A stretch of 5,337 bases of DNA. It comes from an uncultured Pedobacter sp. Lineage in GTDB: Bacteria; Bacteroidota; Bacteroidia; Sphingobacteriales; Sphingobacteriaceae. The translations under genes were made by a program, and so were the position numbers. This document shows positions 1 to 5,001 of the stretch, piece after piece (the first letter of the stretch is position 1; every line of letters begins with the position of its first letter). The DNA lies in the NCBI GenBank assembly GCA_946478755.1, contig CAMLDJ010000360.1, positions 1 through 5,337 of the forward strand. Reading direction: 5' to 3'. The notes beneath the pieces are model-generated. The model did not search any database and was not told the origin of the DNA. It saw only the letters and a list, made by a program, of their open reading frames with translations.

Positions 1-209
1 CTCAAAATGTTGCTCAGAAACGTGCGTTGGTTGACTACCTCAGTCCGGTAATTATCCAGCTCCTCACCAATCCTATTGAGCCCCGCAATTACTCTGTTTA
101 GTGTGTTTTCCTCTTCAGTGATTTCCACCCGAACACTGAAATTCCCGCGGCTGAATTCTGTAAGCATTAAAATAATTCTGTCCAGCTGATTGGCCTTTAT
201 GTCTTGCAT
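1..209 (-). CDS. N-terminal fragment of a HAMP-containing sensor protein, probably a histidine kinase (cut by window edge)
   Basis: This minus-strand frame opens with ATG at 209-207 and stays open to the window edge, giving 69 codons. An in-frame TAA lies four codons upstream of the ATG, so this start is well constrained, although a TTG two codons upstream is formally possible. The peptide begins MQDIKANQLDRIILML and continues with a segment FSRGNFSVRVEIT, then LNRVIAGLNRIGEEL. The pattern (a [S/G]-x-G-[N/D]-[F/L]-x-x-R turn, a short linker, then a helix ending GLNxxGEEL) is typical of HAMP-like domains at the N-terminus of soluble Bacteroidota PAS/histidine kinases. No membrane segment precedes it, so a cytoplasmic protein is inferred. 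The last visible residues, QRTFLSNIL, resemble the start of a PAS domain. The kinase core, if there is one, lies outside the window. The gene is divergent from the large kinase at 536. A HAMP-PAS protein with another output domain is possible. Confidence 0.7.
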   Translation of the reverse strand, partial: MQDIKANQLDRIILMLTEFSRGNFSVRVEITEEENTLNRVIAGLNRIGEELDNYRTEVVNQRTFLSNIL

Positions 210-223
210 AGTCAAAGGTTAAA

Positions 224-239
224 GATCTTAATGAAGATC
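224..239. repeat. Short inverted repeat, 6-bp arms, in the leader of the minus-strand sensor gene
   Basis: GATCTT and AAGATC are perfect inverted repeats separated by AATG. On the plus strand they are followed by TTTTTT at 241-246, which looks terminator-like. However, no plus-strand gene ends here. The element lies 15 bases upstream of the minus-strand start codon, so it would sit in that gene's 5' leader or operator. The stem is only 6 bp with two G-C pairs, so a role is uncertain. Confidence 0.3.
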
Positions 240-423
240 GTTTTTTGTTTCGGCATATTGATCGGTTTGCTCACAGTTAGCTAGCCTCTAATTATCTTTT
301 TGGTTAAAGCAAATACTGAGCCGACAAACTGGCCATGATTCAAAACCGCCAACTAATTTAATAATAGCCTGTTACACATAGCTGTCAGCTGATAAATACA
401 CATTCATCCTGCTGGGGGTAACG

Positions 424-454
424 TTAGCTCACATCTGCCAAATTCTTATATTTG
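424..454 (+). promoter_or_regulatory. Candidate Bacteroidota-type promoter for the kinase gene
   Basis: TATATTTG at 447-454 is an exact match to the TAnnTTTG -7 consensus recognised by the Bacteroidota primary sigma factor. A degenerate -33 element, TTAG (consensus TTTG), lies at 424-427 with a 19-bp spacer, within the usual range. Transcription would begin near 460, leaving a leader of about 75-100 bases before the kinase start codons. The -33 match is imperfect, so this is a reasoned candidate only. Confidence 0.5.
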
Positions 455-535
455 AAACACACAATATAGCGATGTCACAAAAAAATTCAAAGAGGCTGTT
501 AGATATAGTGGATTCCTTCGAAGATATTCTATAAC

Positions 536-2524
536 TTGCAGTCCTTCATACAAAATCATATGCTTCTTTCTGAACACGTGCCCCCCAGTTATGCAATCTA
601 TTTAGAGGGCGGCGGAGAAATGGGACAGCTGACCAGGTCTTACAACTGGGCTGATACCATTATAGGCGGGCCGGAGACCTGGTCACAAAATTTACTCACA
701 ATAATAAGTACCATCCTAAATTCTAAATTTCCCATGTTTTTATGGTGGGGACCGGAGTTGATCCAGTTTTATAATGATGCCTACAGACCAAGTCTGGGTA
801 ACCAAGGGAAGCATCCGAAGGCCCTTGGCCAAAAAGGCGCAGACTGCTGGCCTGAGATATGGCCGGTGATCAGCCCATTGATTGCGCAGGTAATGGCGGG
901 GGGAGAATCTACCTGGAATGAAGACCAGCTGATCCCAATTTACAGGAATGATGTTCTGGAAGATGTCTATTGGACATTTTCCTACAGCAGGGTCATCGAT
1001 CATACCGGCAAAATCGGCGGTGTGCTGGTAACCTGCACTGAAACCACCGGAAAGATAAAGATCAAACAGGAAATCGAGCAGACCCTGACCAAGCTGACTG
1101 AAAGCGAATACAGCTTAAATAACCTTATTGAACAGGCCCCGGTAGCCATTGGCGTCTTAAAAAGCCGTGTTCTGGTTATAGAAACAGCAAATGAGCGAAT
1201 GCTTCAGTTATGGGGTAAGCCTGCAACGGTGATCGGCATGCCCCTGGCTACGGCCTTGCCAGAGCTGGACGGTCAGCCATTCCTTGAGATACTCGATCAG
1301 GTATTTACAACAGGCGTCGCTTACAGAAATGCTGAAGCACCGGCCATACTTGATCACAACGGGATTTTAAAAAAGTATTACATTGACCTGCTTTACCAGC
1401 CTATGCCAGGTGCTTCCGGACAGCCAGAAGGGATATTGATTGTCGCTACTGACCTCACTGAACAGGTAAATGCCAGAAAACAAGTAGAAGAAAACTTCCT
1501 TCAGTTCCGCCAGCTGGCAGACTCCATTATACAAATGGTCTGGGTAACCGATGCAGATGGAATGCATGAATACTACAATCAGCGCTGGTACGACTTTACC
1601 GGATCGGATTATGACAGCACTAAAGGGGAAGGCTGGAACCACATGTTCCATCCCGAAGACCGCGAGCGGGCATGGGAAGCCTGGAAACATTCACTGGAGA
1701 CTGGCGAACCCTACGAGATCGAATATCGCCTGAAAAAATACACCGGCGAATTTGTATGGGTGCTTGGCAGGGCAGCGCCATTCTTCGACGGCGAAGGTAA
1801 AATTATCAAATGGTTCGGCACCTGCACCGATATTCACGAGCAAAAGTTGTTACAGGATCAGAAAGATGATTTTATTAGCATAGCAAGTCATGAACTGAAA
1901 ACGCCGATCACTTCCCTGAAAGCCTCTTTGCAACTCATGGCGCGTATGGCTGAAAACCCATCTCCCAAAATGATGTCAACCCTTATTGAAAAAGCGAACC
2001 GCAACATACAGAAGGTAGGCGTTTTGATAGAAGACTTGCTCAATGCCAGTAAATTTAATCACGGGCAGCTTCATTTGAGACAAAGCGCCTTTAATATGGC
2101 TAAACTGGTAGCGGAATGTGCAGACCAGATTAATCATGAAGGAACATATACCATCAATATTTACGGCGATATGGATCTGCAGGTCCTCGCTGATGCAGAA
2201 CGTATCGGACAGATCATTACCAATTTTGTGACCAATGCGATTAAGTACGCACCAAACTCAGAAACAATTGACATTGAAATCTCCAAAACAACTCAGGGAA
2301 TCAGGGTGGGAGTCTCAGACCAGGGACCTGGCATTTCGGCCGATAAGATTCCTCACCTCTTTGACCGGTATTATCGTGTGGACAGCACAGGAAGTCAGTA
2401 TTCAGGTCTTGGACTAGGACTATACATCTGTGCTGAAATCATCAAAAAACACAAGGGTGAAATTGGTGTAGACAGCAACGCGGGTAAAGGCAGTTGCTTC
2501 TGGTTCATTCTTCCCGAACAATAG
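536..2524 (+). CDS. Multi-PAS soluble sensor histidine kinase
   Basis: This 662-residue protein should autophosphorylate on histidine in response to an unknown cytoplasmic signal. Residues 25-30 (GGGEMG) open a conserved N-terminal motif of this kinase group. A first PAS-like domain (about 40-170) contains WWGPELIQFYNDAYRP. Further PAS domains follow at about 195-310 and 320-437; the last has the HPEDRE signature of PAS_3 folds. HisKA begins near 440 with the phospho-acceptor H452 in SHELKTP. HATPase_c shows an N box (N563, N567), G1 DQGPGI (595-600), F box HLFDRYYR (607-614), G2 GLGLGLY (624-630) and G3 GKGS (650-653), so all catalytic motifs are intact. No membrane segment or receiver domain is present, and no response regulator is adjacent, so it is an orphan kinase. 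The longest frame starts at TTG 536. ATG 560 (residue 9) is a more ordinary start and keeps the GGGEMG motif. ATG 620 would remove part of that motif. The ligand cannot be inferred. Confidence 0.95.
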   Translation: MQSFIQNHMLLSEHVPPSYAIYLEGGGEMGQLTRSYNWADTIIGGPETWSQNLLTIISTILNSKFPMFLWWGPELIQFYNDAYRPSLGNQGKHPKALGQKGADCWPEIWPVISPLIAQVMAGGESTWNEDQLIPIYRNDVLEDVYWTFSYSRVIDHTGKIGGVLVTCTETTGKIKIKQEIEQTLTKLTESEYSLNNLIEQAPVAIGVLKSRVLVIETANERMLQLWGKPATVIGMPLATALPELDGQPFLEILDQVFTTGVAYRNAEAPAILDHNGILKKYYIDLLYQPMPGASGQPEGILIVATDLTEQVNARKQVEENFLQFRQLADSIIQMVWVTDADGMHEYYNQRWYDFTGSDYDSTKGEGWNHMFHPEDRERAWEAWKHSLETGEPYEIEYRLKKYTGEFVWVLGRAAPFFDGEGKIIKWFGTCTDIHEQKLLQDQKDDFISIASHELKTPITSLKASLQLMARMAENPSPKMMSTLIEKANRNIQKVGVLIEDLLNASKFNHGQLHLRQSAFNMAKLVAECADQINHEGTYTINIYGDMDLQVLADAERIGQIITNFVTNAIKYAPNSETIDIEISKTTQGIRVGVSDQGPGISADKIPHLFDRYYRVDSTGSQYSGLGLGLYICAEIIKKHKGEIGVDSNAGKGSCFWFILPEQ

Positions 2525-2557
2525 CTGCGCAGTAGTCATCGGCACTGATTTCATGCA

Positions 2558-2914
2558 TTAAGCAAATGATTCCTCCACAACGAATGCCTTTAACTCGTGG
2601 AGCTTGCCATCAAGCAAGTGCCAGACATCACAGTAAGCATAATCTACGGATACGCCTTCTTTATTTTTCAACGTGATTTTACCAAGGGCAATCACAAAGT
2701 CCCCTTCAGCAACCAGGCTTTCCACCTGGAACTTTGGTGGCTCTACATACACCTCTTCCATGTACTTTCGAACCGCATCTTTCCCGGTTAAAATCCGCTC
2801 GCCGACAAAGTTCCAGATCGTATCTTCGGTACAGTAGGAAAGAAACCCTTCATAATCACCTTTGGCTACCGCCGCATTGGCTTTTTCTAATATCTGTTTG
2901 TTGTTTTGCATCAT
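2558..2914 (-). CDS. NTF2-like / SnoaL-like family protein
   Basis: This 118-residue protein fits a single-domain NTF2-like cone fold, a family that includes SnoaL-type cyclases, ketosteroid isomerase relatives and many uncharacterised stress-linked proteins. The N-terminal half shows the usual pattern: helix ILEKANAAVAKGDYEGFLSY, then TEDTIWNF (W34) and LTGKDAVRKYM (42-52). Beta strands follow, with FVIALGKITLKNK and YAYCDVWHLLDGKLHEL near the C-terminus. There is no signal peptide. The start codon is doubled (MM at 2914 and 2911), and GAAG just upstream is at most a weak ribosome binding site. The gene lies 79 bp downstream of the tfoX-like gene on the same strand, so co-transcription is possible. 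Its stop is 33 bp from the convergent kinase stop, with no clear terminator between them. Enzymatic activity cannot be assigned, because members with and without catalysis share this fold. Confidence 0.85.
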   Translation of the reverse strand: MMQNNKQILEKANAAVAKGDYEGFLSYCTEDTIWNFVGERILTGKDAVRKYMEEVYVEPPKFQVESLVAEGDFVIALGKITLKNKEGVSVDYAYCDVWHLLDGKLHELKAFVVEESFA

Positions 2915-2948
2915 TACTTCAGATTTTGTTTTTAAGCATTAACAACGC

Positions 2949-2958
2949 TCAGGCCTGA
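2949..2958. repeat. 10-bp perfect palindrome between two minus-strand genes
   Basis: TCAGGCCTGA is a perfect palindrome in the 79-bp gap between the tfoX-like and NTF2-like genes, about 35 bases upstream of the latter's start. It has no loop, so as RNA it would not form a stable hairpin. A protein-binding site is possible, but a chance palindrome of this length is not rare. Confidence 0.25.
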
Positions 2959-2993
2959 AGGTTTAGAACCCACAGCGACACCCATAACACTTA

Positions 2994-3341
2994 TCATTTC
3001 TTTTTCTTAGCCGCTTTCGCTTGAGGATTAAACTGCAGGCACAAGTCAATCCAATGAGCCAGTTCCCTGTCCCCTTTGATATCGGCTAATGCTATATATA
3101 CGAAATCTTTGCTCGCACGTCCGTTCATCACCATTTGCCTCGCATTGCCTTTTTCCAACTCTTCCACAACCCGGTCATGACCTATCCTGCACAGCAGGTC
3201 TTGTTGGTTCACGCAAACACACATTTTACCATTGACCAGGAAGCAGTGCCCGCTAAACATCGTTTTTTCTTCCACATCGGGCTCATTGACCAGCAGTTCC
3301 CTTACCTGGTCTGCTACCTGCTCATTGATTACTCTTTTCAT
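2994..3341 (-). CDS. TfoX/Sxy family protein, N-terminal domain only
   Basis: This 115-residue protein matches the TfoX N-terminal domain. The core motif MFSGHCFLVNGKMCVCV (residues 28-44) corresponds to the family pattern MFGGxxFxxNGxMxxxV. It is followed by LLCRIGHD (49-56), then MVMNGRASKDFVYI (70-83), and an ELAHWIDLCLQFNPQA helix leading to a lysine-rich tail (KAAKKKK). Gammaproteobacterial TfoX/Sxy proteins carry an additional C-terminal domain and co-activate competence genes with CRP. This protein has only the N-terminal domain, like many small TfoX-like proteins of unknown role in other phyla, so a competence function should not be assumed. The start is ATG at 3341-3339, with no strong ribosome binding site. 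It is divergent from the glycosylase gene at 3501 and leads into the NTF2-like gene downstream. Confidence 0.88.
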   Translation of the reverse strand: MKRVINEQVADQVRELLVNEPDVEEKTMFSGHCFLVNGKMCVCVNQQDLLCRIGHDRVVEELEKGNARQMVMNGRASKDFVYIALADIKGDRELAHWIDLCLQFNPQAKAAKKKK

Positions 3342-3362
3342 ATCAGCTATTGTTACCGCTAA

Positions 3363-3377
3363 TTTACAGATTGTAAA
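3363..3377. repeat. Dyad TTTACA-N3-TGTAAA
   Basis: Perfect 6-bp inverted arms, TTTACA and TGTAAA, are separated by GAT. The site lies 22 bases upstream of the tfoX-like start codon on its template side and resembles a binding site for a dimeric regulator. The family of that regulator cannot be told from the sequence. Confidence 0.4.
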
Positions 3378-3401
3378 GCAATTCTTTTTGTTGCAAGTTC
3401 C

Positions 3402-3415
3402 ATGGAAATTTCCAT
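3402..3415. repeat. 14-bp perfect palindrome, candidate operator
   Basis: ATGGAAATTTCCAT is a perfect, gap-free palindrome near the middle of the divergent tfoX-like/ycaQ-like intergenic region. Gap-free palindromes of this length are uncommon by chance, and the position suits an operator acting on both genes. It has no loop, so it is more likely a DNA site than an RNA hairpin. Confidence 0.45.
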
Positions 3416-3428
3416 AGTAACAGCCATC

Positions 3429-3440
3429 TTTACAGGTAAA
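3429..3440. repeat. Dyad TTTAC-AG-GTAAA
   Basis: Perfect 5-bp inverted arms, TTTAC and GTAAA, are separated by two bases. The left half, TTTACAG, repeats the left half of the dyad at 3363, which suggests a related binding site. It lies 60 bases upstream of the glycosylase start codon. Confidence 0.35.
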
Positions 3441-3500
3441 CTAGAAACAATAAAATTCCAGATCTAAGGAAATTTATCAACGCTATTTCTACAAGTTACG

Positions 3501-4673
3501 ATGAAAGAAGAAATTTCAATCTCTGAAGCCCGTCGCTTTGCGCTCACAGCACAGGGCTTTAATTATACATTCCGAAACAGACAAGGGAATACATTACCTA
3601 TCCGGCAGCTTATCAATCGGCTGGGATTACTTCAAATTGATAGCGTAAATGTTCTCGTTCGTGCCCACTACGTTCCGATTTTTTCCCGGCTGGGTCCCTA
3701 TAACCAAACAGATTTTGATGCGATCACAGCTATGAAGCCCCGAAATTATTTTGAGTACTGGGGGCACGAAGCATCTTTATTACCTGTGGAAACTCATCCG
3801 CTTCTACGTTGGCGCATGGCAGATGCATTTAATGGAAAGGGGATTTGGCGGCAGCTTGAGCCCTATGCTGGAGAAAAGAGAAAGATAGCATATGCACTGC
3901 TCAAACGGATTCAGTCCGAGGGGCCATTAGCTGCATCCGACGTTTCTGGTGCAAAAGCAAGTAAAGGAATGTGGAATTGGACTGAGGCAAAACATTCATT
4001 CGAGTGGCTATTTTGGGCCGGTTTAATTTCCGCGACCCACCGCCGTGGGAATTTCGAGCGGGTATATGATCTTCCTGAACGGGTACTGCCGGCAAAGGTT
4101 TTACAATTACCGACTCCAACTGAAGTTGATGCCCGCCAAATGCTTCTTGAAAAATCAGCACGAGCGCTAGGCATAGCTACGGCAAAGGATATCCGTGATT
4201 ACTTTCGGTTATCTAATGCGGATGCACAGTTACCGATGCAACAACTCATTGAAGAGAAAACGGTTATTCCCATTAGGGTACGGGGTTGGAAAGAGCAAGC
4301 CTATTTGTATAAAGATGCAGTTGCAGGCCGTAATATCTTAGGATCTGCATTACTTTCACCTTTTGATCCACTCATTTGGAATAGATCACGGACGGAGAGA
4401 TTATTCAACTTTCGTTATCGACTTGAAATATATACTCCAGCACATCAGCGTGAATACGGTTACTATGTTCTCCCATTTCTGTTGGATGGCGTTCTTGTCG
4501 CACGTGTTGATTTAAAGGCTGATCGGAAAAGCAAAGTGATGATCGTGCAAGGTTTACATTTTGAACCAAAAATTCCTAATGATACATTTGAACGGCTAAA
4601 GGCAGAACTAAATATTATGGCATCCTGGCTCGGGTTATCCAGCGTAGTCTACGCCACCAGTTTGATTATATAA
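3501..4673 (+). CDS. YcaQ/AlkX-type DNA glycosylase (winged-helix, HTH_42 family)
   Basis: This 390-residue protein belongs to the HTH_42 (YcaQ/AlkZ) family of DNA glycosylases, which remove alkylated bases and unhook interstrand crosslinks. The N-terminus has the family opening SEARRFALTAQGF, then LGLLQIDSVNVLVRAHY. The catalytic motif reads Q45-I46-D47. This QxD form is associated with the YcaQ-like branch, whereas AlkZ-type self-resistance enzymes have QxQ (from family knowledge). Further signatures are EYWGHEASLLP (about 85-95), SPFDPLIWNRSRTERLF (286-302) and YYVLPFLLDGVLVARVDLKADR (321-342). The length is close to that of E. coli YcaQ. The protein appears intact and cytosolic. The start is ATG 3501 with no visible Shine-Dalgarno sequence. 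It is divergent from the tfoX-like gene with shared upstream dyads. No biosynthetic genes for a genotoxin are nearby, which favours housekeeping repair over self-resistance. Substrate range is not determinable here. Confidence 0.92.
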   Translation: MKEEISISEARRFALTAQGFNYTFRNRQGNTLPIRQLINRLGLLQIDSVNVLVRAHYVPIFSRLGPYNQTDFDAITAMKPRNYFEYWGHEASLLPVETHPLLRWRMADAFNGKGIWRQLEPYAGEKRKIAYALLKRIQSEGPLAASDVSGAKASKGMWNWTEAKHSFEWLFWAGLISATHRRGNFERVYDLPERVLPAKVLQLPTPTEVDARQMLLEKSARALGIATAKDIRDYFRLSNADAQLPMQQLIEEKTVIPIRVRGWKEQAYLYKDAVAGRNILGSALLSPFDPLIWNRSRTERLFNFRYRLEIYTPAHQREYGYYVLPFLLDGVLVARVDLKADRKSKVMIVQGLHFEPKIPNDTFERLKAELNIMASWLGLSSVVYATSLII

Positions 4674-4777
4674 GCGAGATCTGCAGAGTTTGGGTAAACA
4701 GTGGTTTGACAATAGTTGAGCCTAATAACCGCTAACTTGAAATGAACCGCGATTGATCAATACTATTTATCTTTTCC

Positions 4778-4794
4778 TTCGGGTGTTCCCCGAA
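4778..4794 (+). repeat. GC-rich hairpin TTCGGG-N5-CCCGAA
   Basis: TTCGGG and CCCGAA are perfect complements around a 5-base loop (TGTTC). The hairpin lies 104 bases after the glycosylase stop. The nearest T-run (4809-4814) starts 15 bases beyond the stem, too far for a standard intrinsic terminator. The same bases can instead take part in a longer-range pairing (4779-4785 with 4815-4821). Confidence 0.4.
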
Positions 4795-4821
4795 TATTCC
4801 CGCGCGTGTTTTTTCACCCGA
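4779..4821 (+). repeat. Long-range inverted repeat TCGGGTG / CACCCGA competing with the adjacent hairpin
   Basis: TCGGGTG (4779-4785) is a perfect reverse complement of CACCCGA (4815-4821), 7 bp with a 29-base loop that contains CGCGCG and a six-T run. This pairing cannot form together with the hairpin at 4778-4794. Base 4821 is also the first base of the next hairpin. Mutually exclusive stems of this kind occur in regulatory leaders, but a loop of 29 bases makes this one less stable. Confidence 0.3.
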
Positions 4822-4840
4822 CTGGTCGGTAACAACCAGT
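4821..4840 (+). repeat. Hairpin ACTGGT-N8-ACCAGT
   Basis: Perfect 6-bp arms, ACTGGT and ACCAGT, enclose an 8-base loop, CGGTAACA. It follows directly on the other inverted repeats and lies 157 bases upstream of the last gene's start. It could be an RNA stem in a leader or a DNA operator. No T-run follows it. Confidence 0.35.
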
Positions 4841-4980
4841 AGCAACCCCTATTTACCCGCCCTGGCAGTCTGAGGCACATCACTATGCTCATGAAAATCT
4901 GCATTTTTCAAAACAAACCTTAACAAAAAAATTAAAACCAACCCCGTTCGCCACTGTTTCTAACTTAAAACACATCAATT

Positions 4981-5001
4981 ATGGGACTATTAAAATTATG
5001 A
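4981..5001 (+). CDS. Six-codon mini-ORF overlapping the next start codon (candidate leader peptide)
   Basis: ATG at 4981 is followed by GGA CTA TTA AAA TTA and TGA, encoding MGLLKL. Its TGA (4999-5001) overlaps the ATG (4998-5000) of the next gene in the ATGA arrangement typical of translational coupling. It could be a small upstream ORF that couples or restrains translation of the downstream gene, or simply chance in AT-rich sequence. No ribosome binding site is evident. Confidence 0.2.
   Translation: MGLLKL

Larger units (their letters stand above)
210..535. other. Divergent intergenic region between two signalling genes
   Basis: These 326 bases contain no ORF that I can support. They separate the 5' ends of two divergent signalling genes, so they should hold both promoters. 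Visible elements are a short hairpin GATCTT-AATG-AAGATC (224-239) followed by a T-rich run, an odd palindrome AGCTG-T-CAGCT (380-390), two copies of GTTAGCT (277-283 and 423-429) each next to a GCTCACA, and a TATATTTG element (447-454) suited to the plus-strand gene. I found no convincing TAnnTTTG element on the minus strand. Confidence 0.6.
3342..3500. promoter_or_regulatory. Divergent regulatory region between tfoX-like and ycaQ-like genes
   Basis: This 159-bp non-coding region should hold both divergent promoters. It contains three dyads: TTTACA-GAT-TGTAAA (3363-3377), ATGGAAATTTCCAT (3402-3415) and TTTAC-AG-GTAAA (3429-3440). The first and third share the sequence TTTACAG and start 66 bp apart. 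I could not find a clean TAnnTTTG promoter in either direction, so promoter positions are unresolved. That the two genes share control is an inference. Confidence 0.5.
4674..4997. other. 324-bp non-coding stretch with potential hairpins upstream of the last gene
   Basis: I see no supported gene on either strand. The first part holds a 10-bp palindrome ATTGATCAAT (4752-4761). A hairpin-rich block at 4778-4840 is followed by an A-rich segment (about 4908-4940). A weak promoter-like pair, TTTG (4689-4692) and TAGTTGAG (4713-4720) with a 20-bp spacer, matches the Bacteroidota consensus only in part. If used, it would give a leader of roughly 270 bases that includes the hairpins. No clear rho-independent terminator directly follows the glycosylase stop. 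Confidence 0.5.

Noticed and set aside
224..246. Rho-independent terminator (hairpin plus T-run)
   Set aside because: No plus-strand gene ends upstream of it within the window, the stem is weak, and it lies in the 5' leader of a minus-strand gene.
740..1003. Minus-strand open frame inside the large kinase gene
   Set aside because: It is antisense to conserved PAS-domain coding sequence, and its translation resembles no known family; a shadow frame.
1367..1690. Minus-strand 107-codon open frame inside the kinase gene
   Set aside because: It lies opposite the second and third PAS domains, has no start context or family resemblance, and is explained by the coding strand.
2525..2557. Bidirectional terminator between the convergent kinase and NTF2-like genes
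   Set aside because: The 33 bases contain only very short palindromes (TGCGCA, ATGCAT) and no stem with a T-run.
2994..3341. Competence regulator function for the TfoX-like protein
   Set aside because: It lacks the C-terminal domain of the gammaproteobacterial competence activators, and no competence genes are nearby.
3901..4174. Two overlapping minus-strand open frames inside the glycosylase gene
   Set aside because: Both overlap a confidently assigned, conserved coding sequence, and neither has a recognisable domain.
4885..4923. Twelve-codon ORF MLMKICIFQNKP in the last intergenic region
   Set aside because: It is too short, has no ribosome binding site and no coupling to a neighbour; probably chance.
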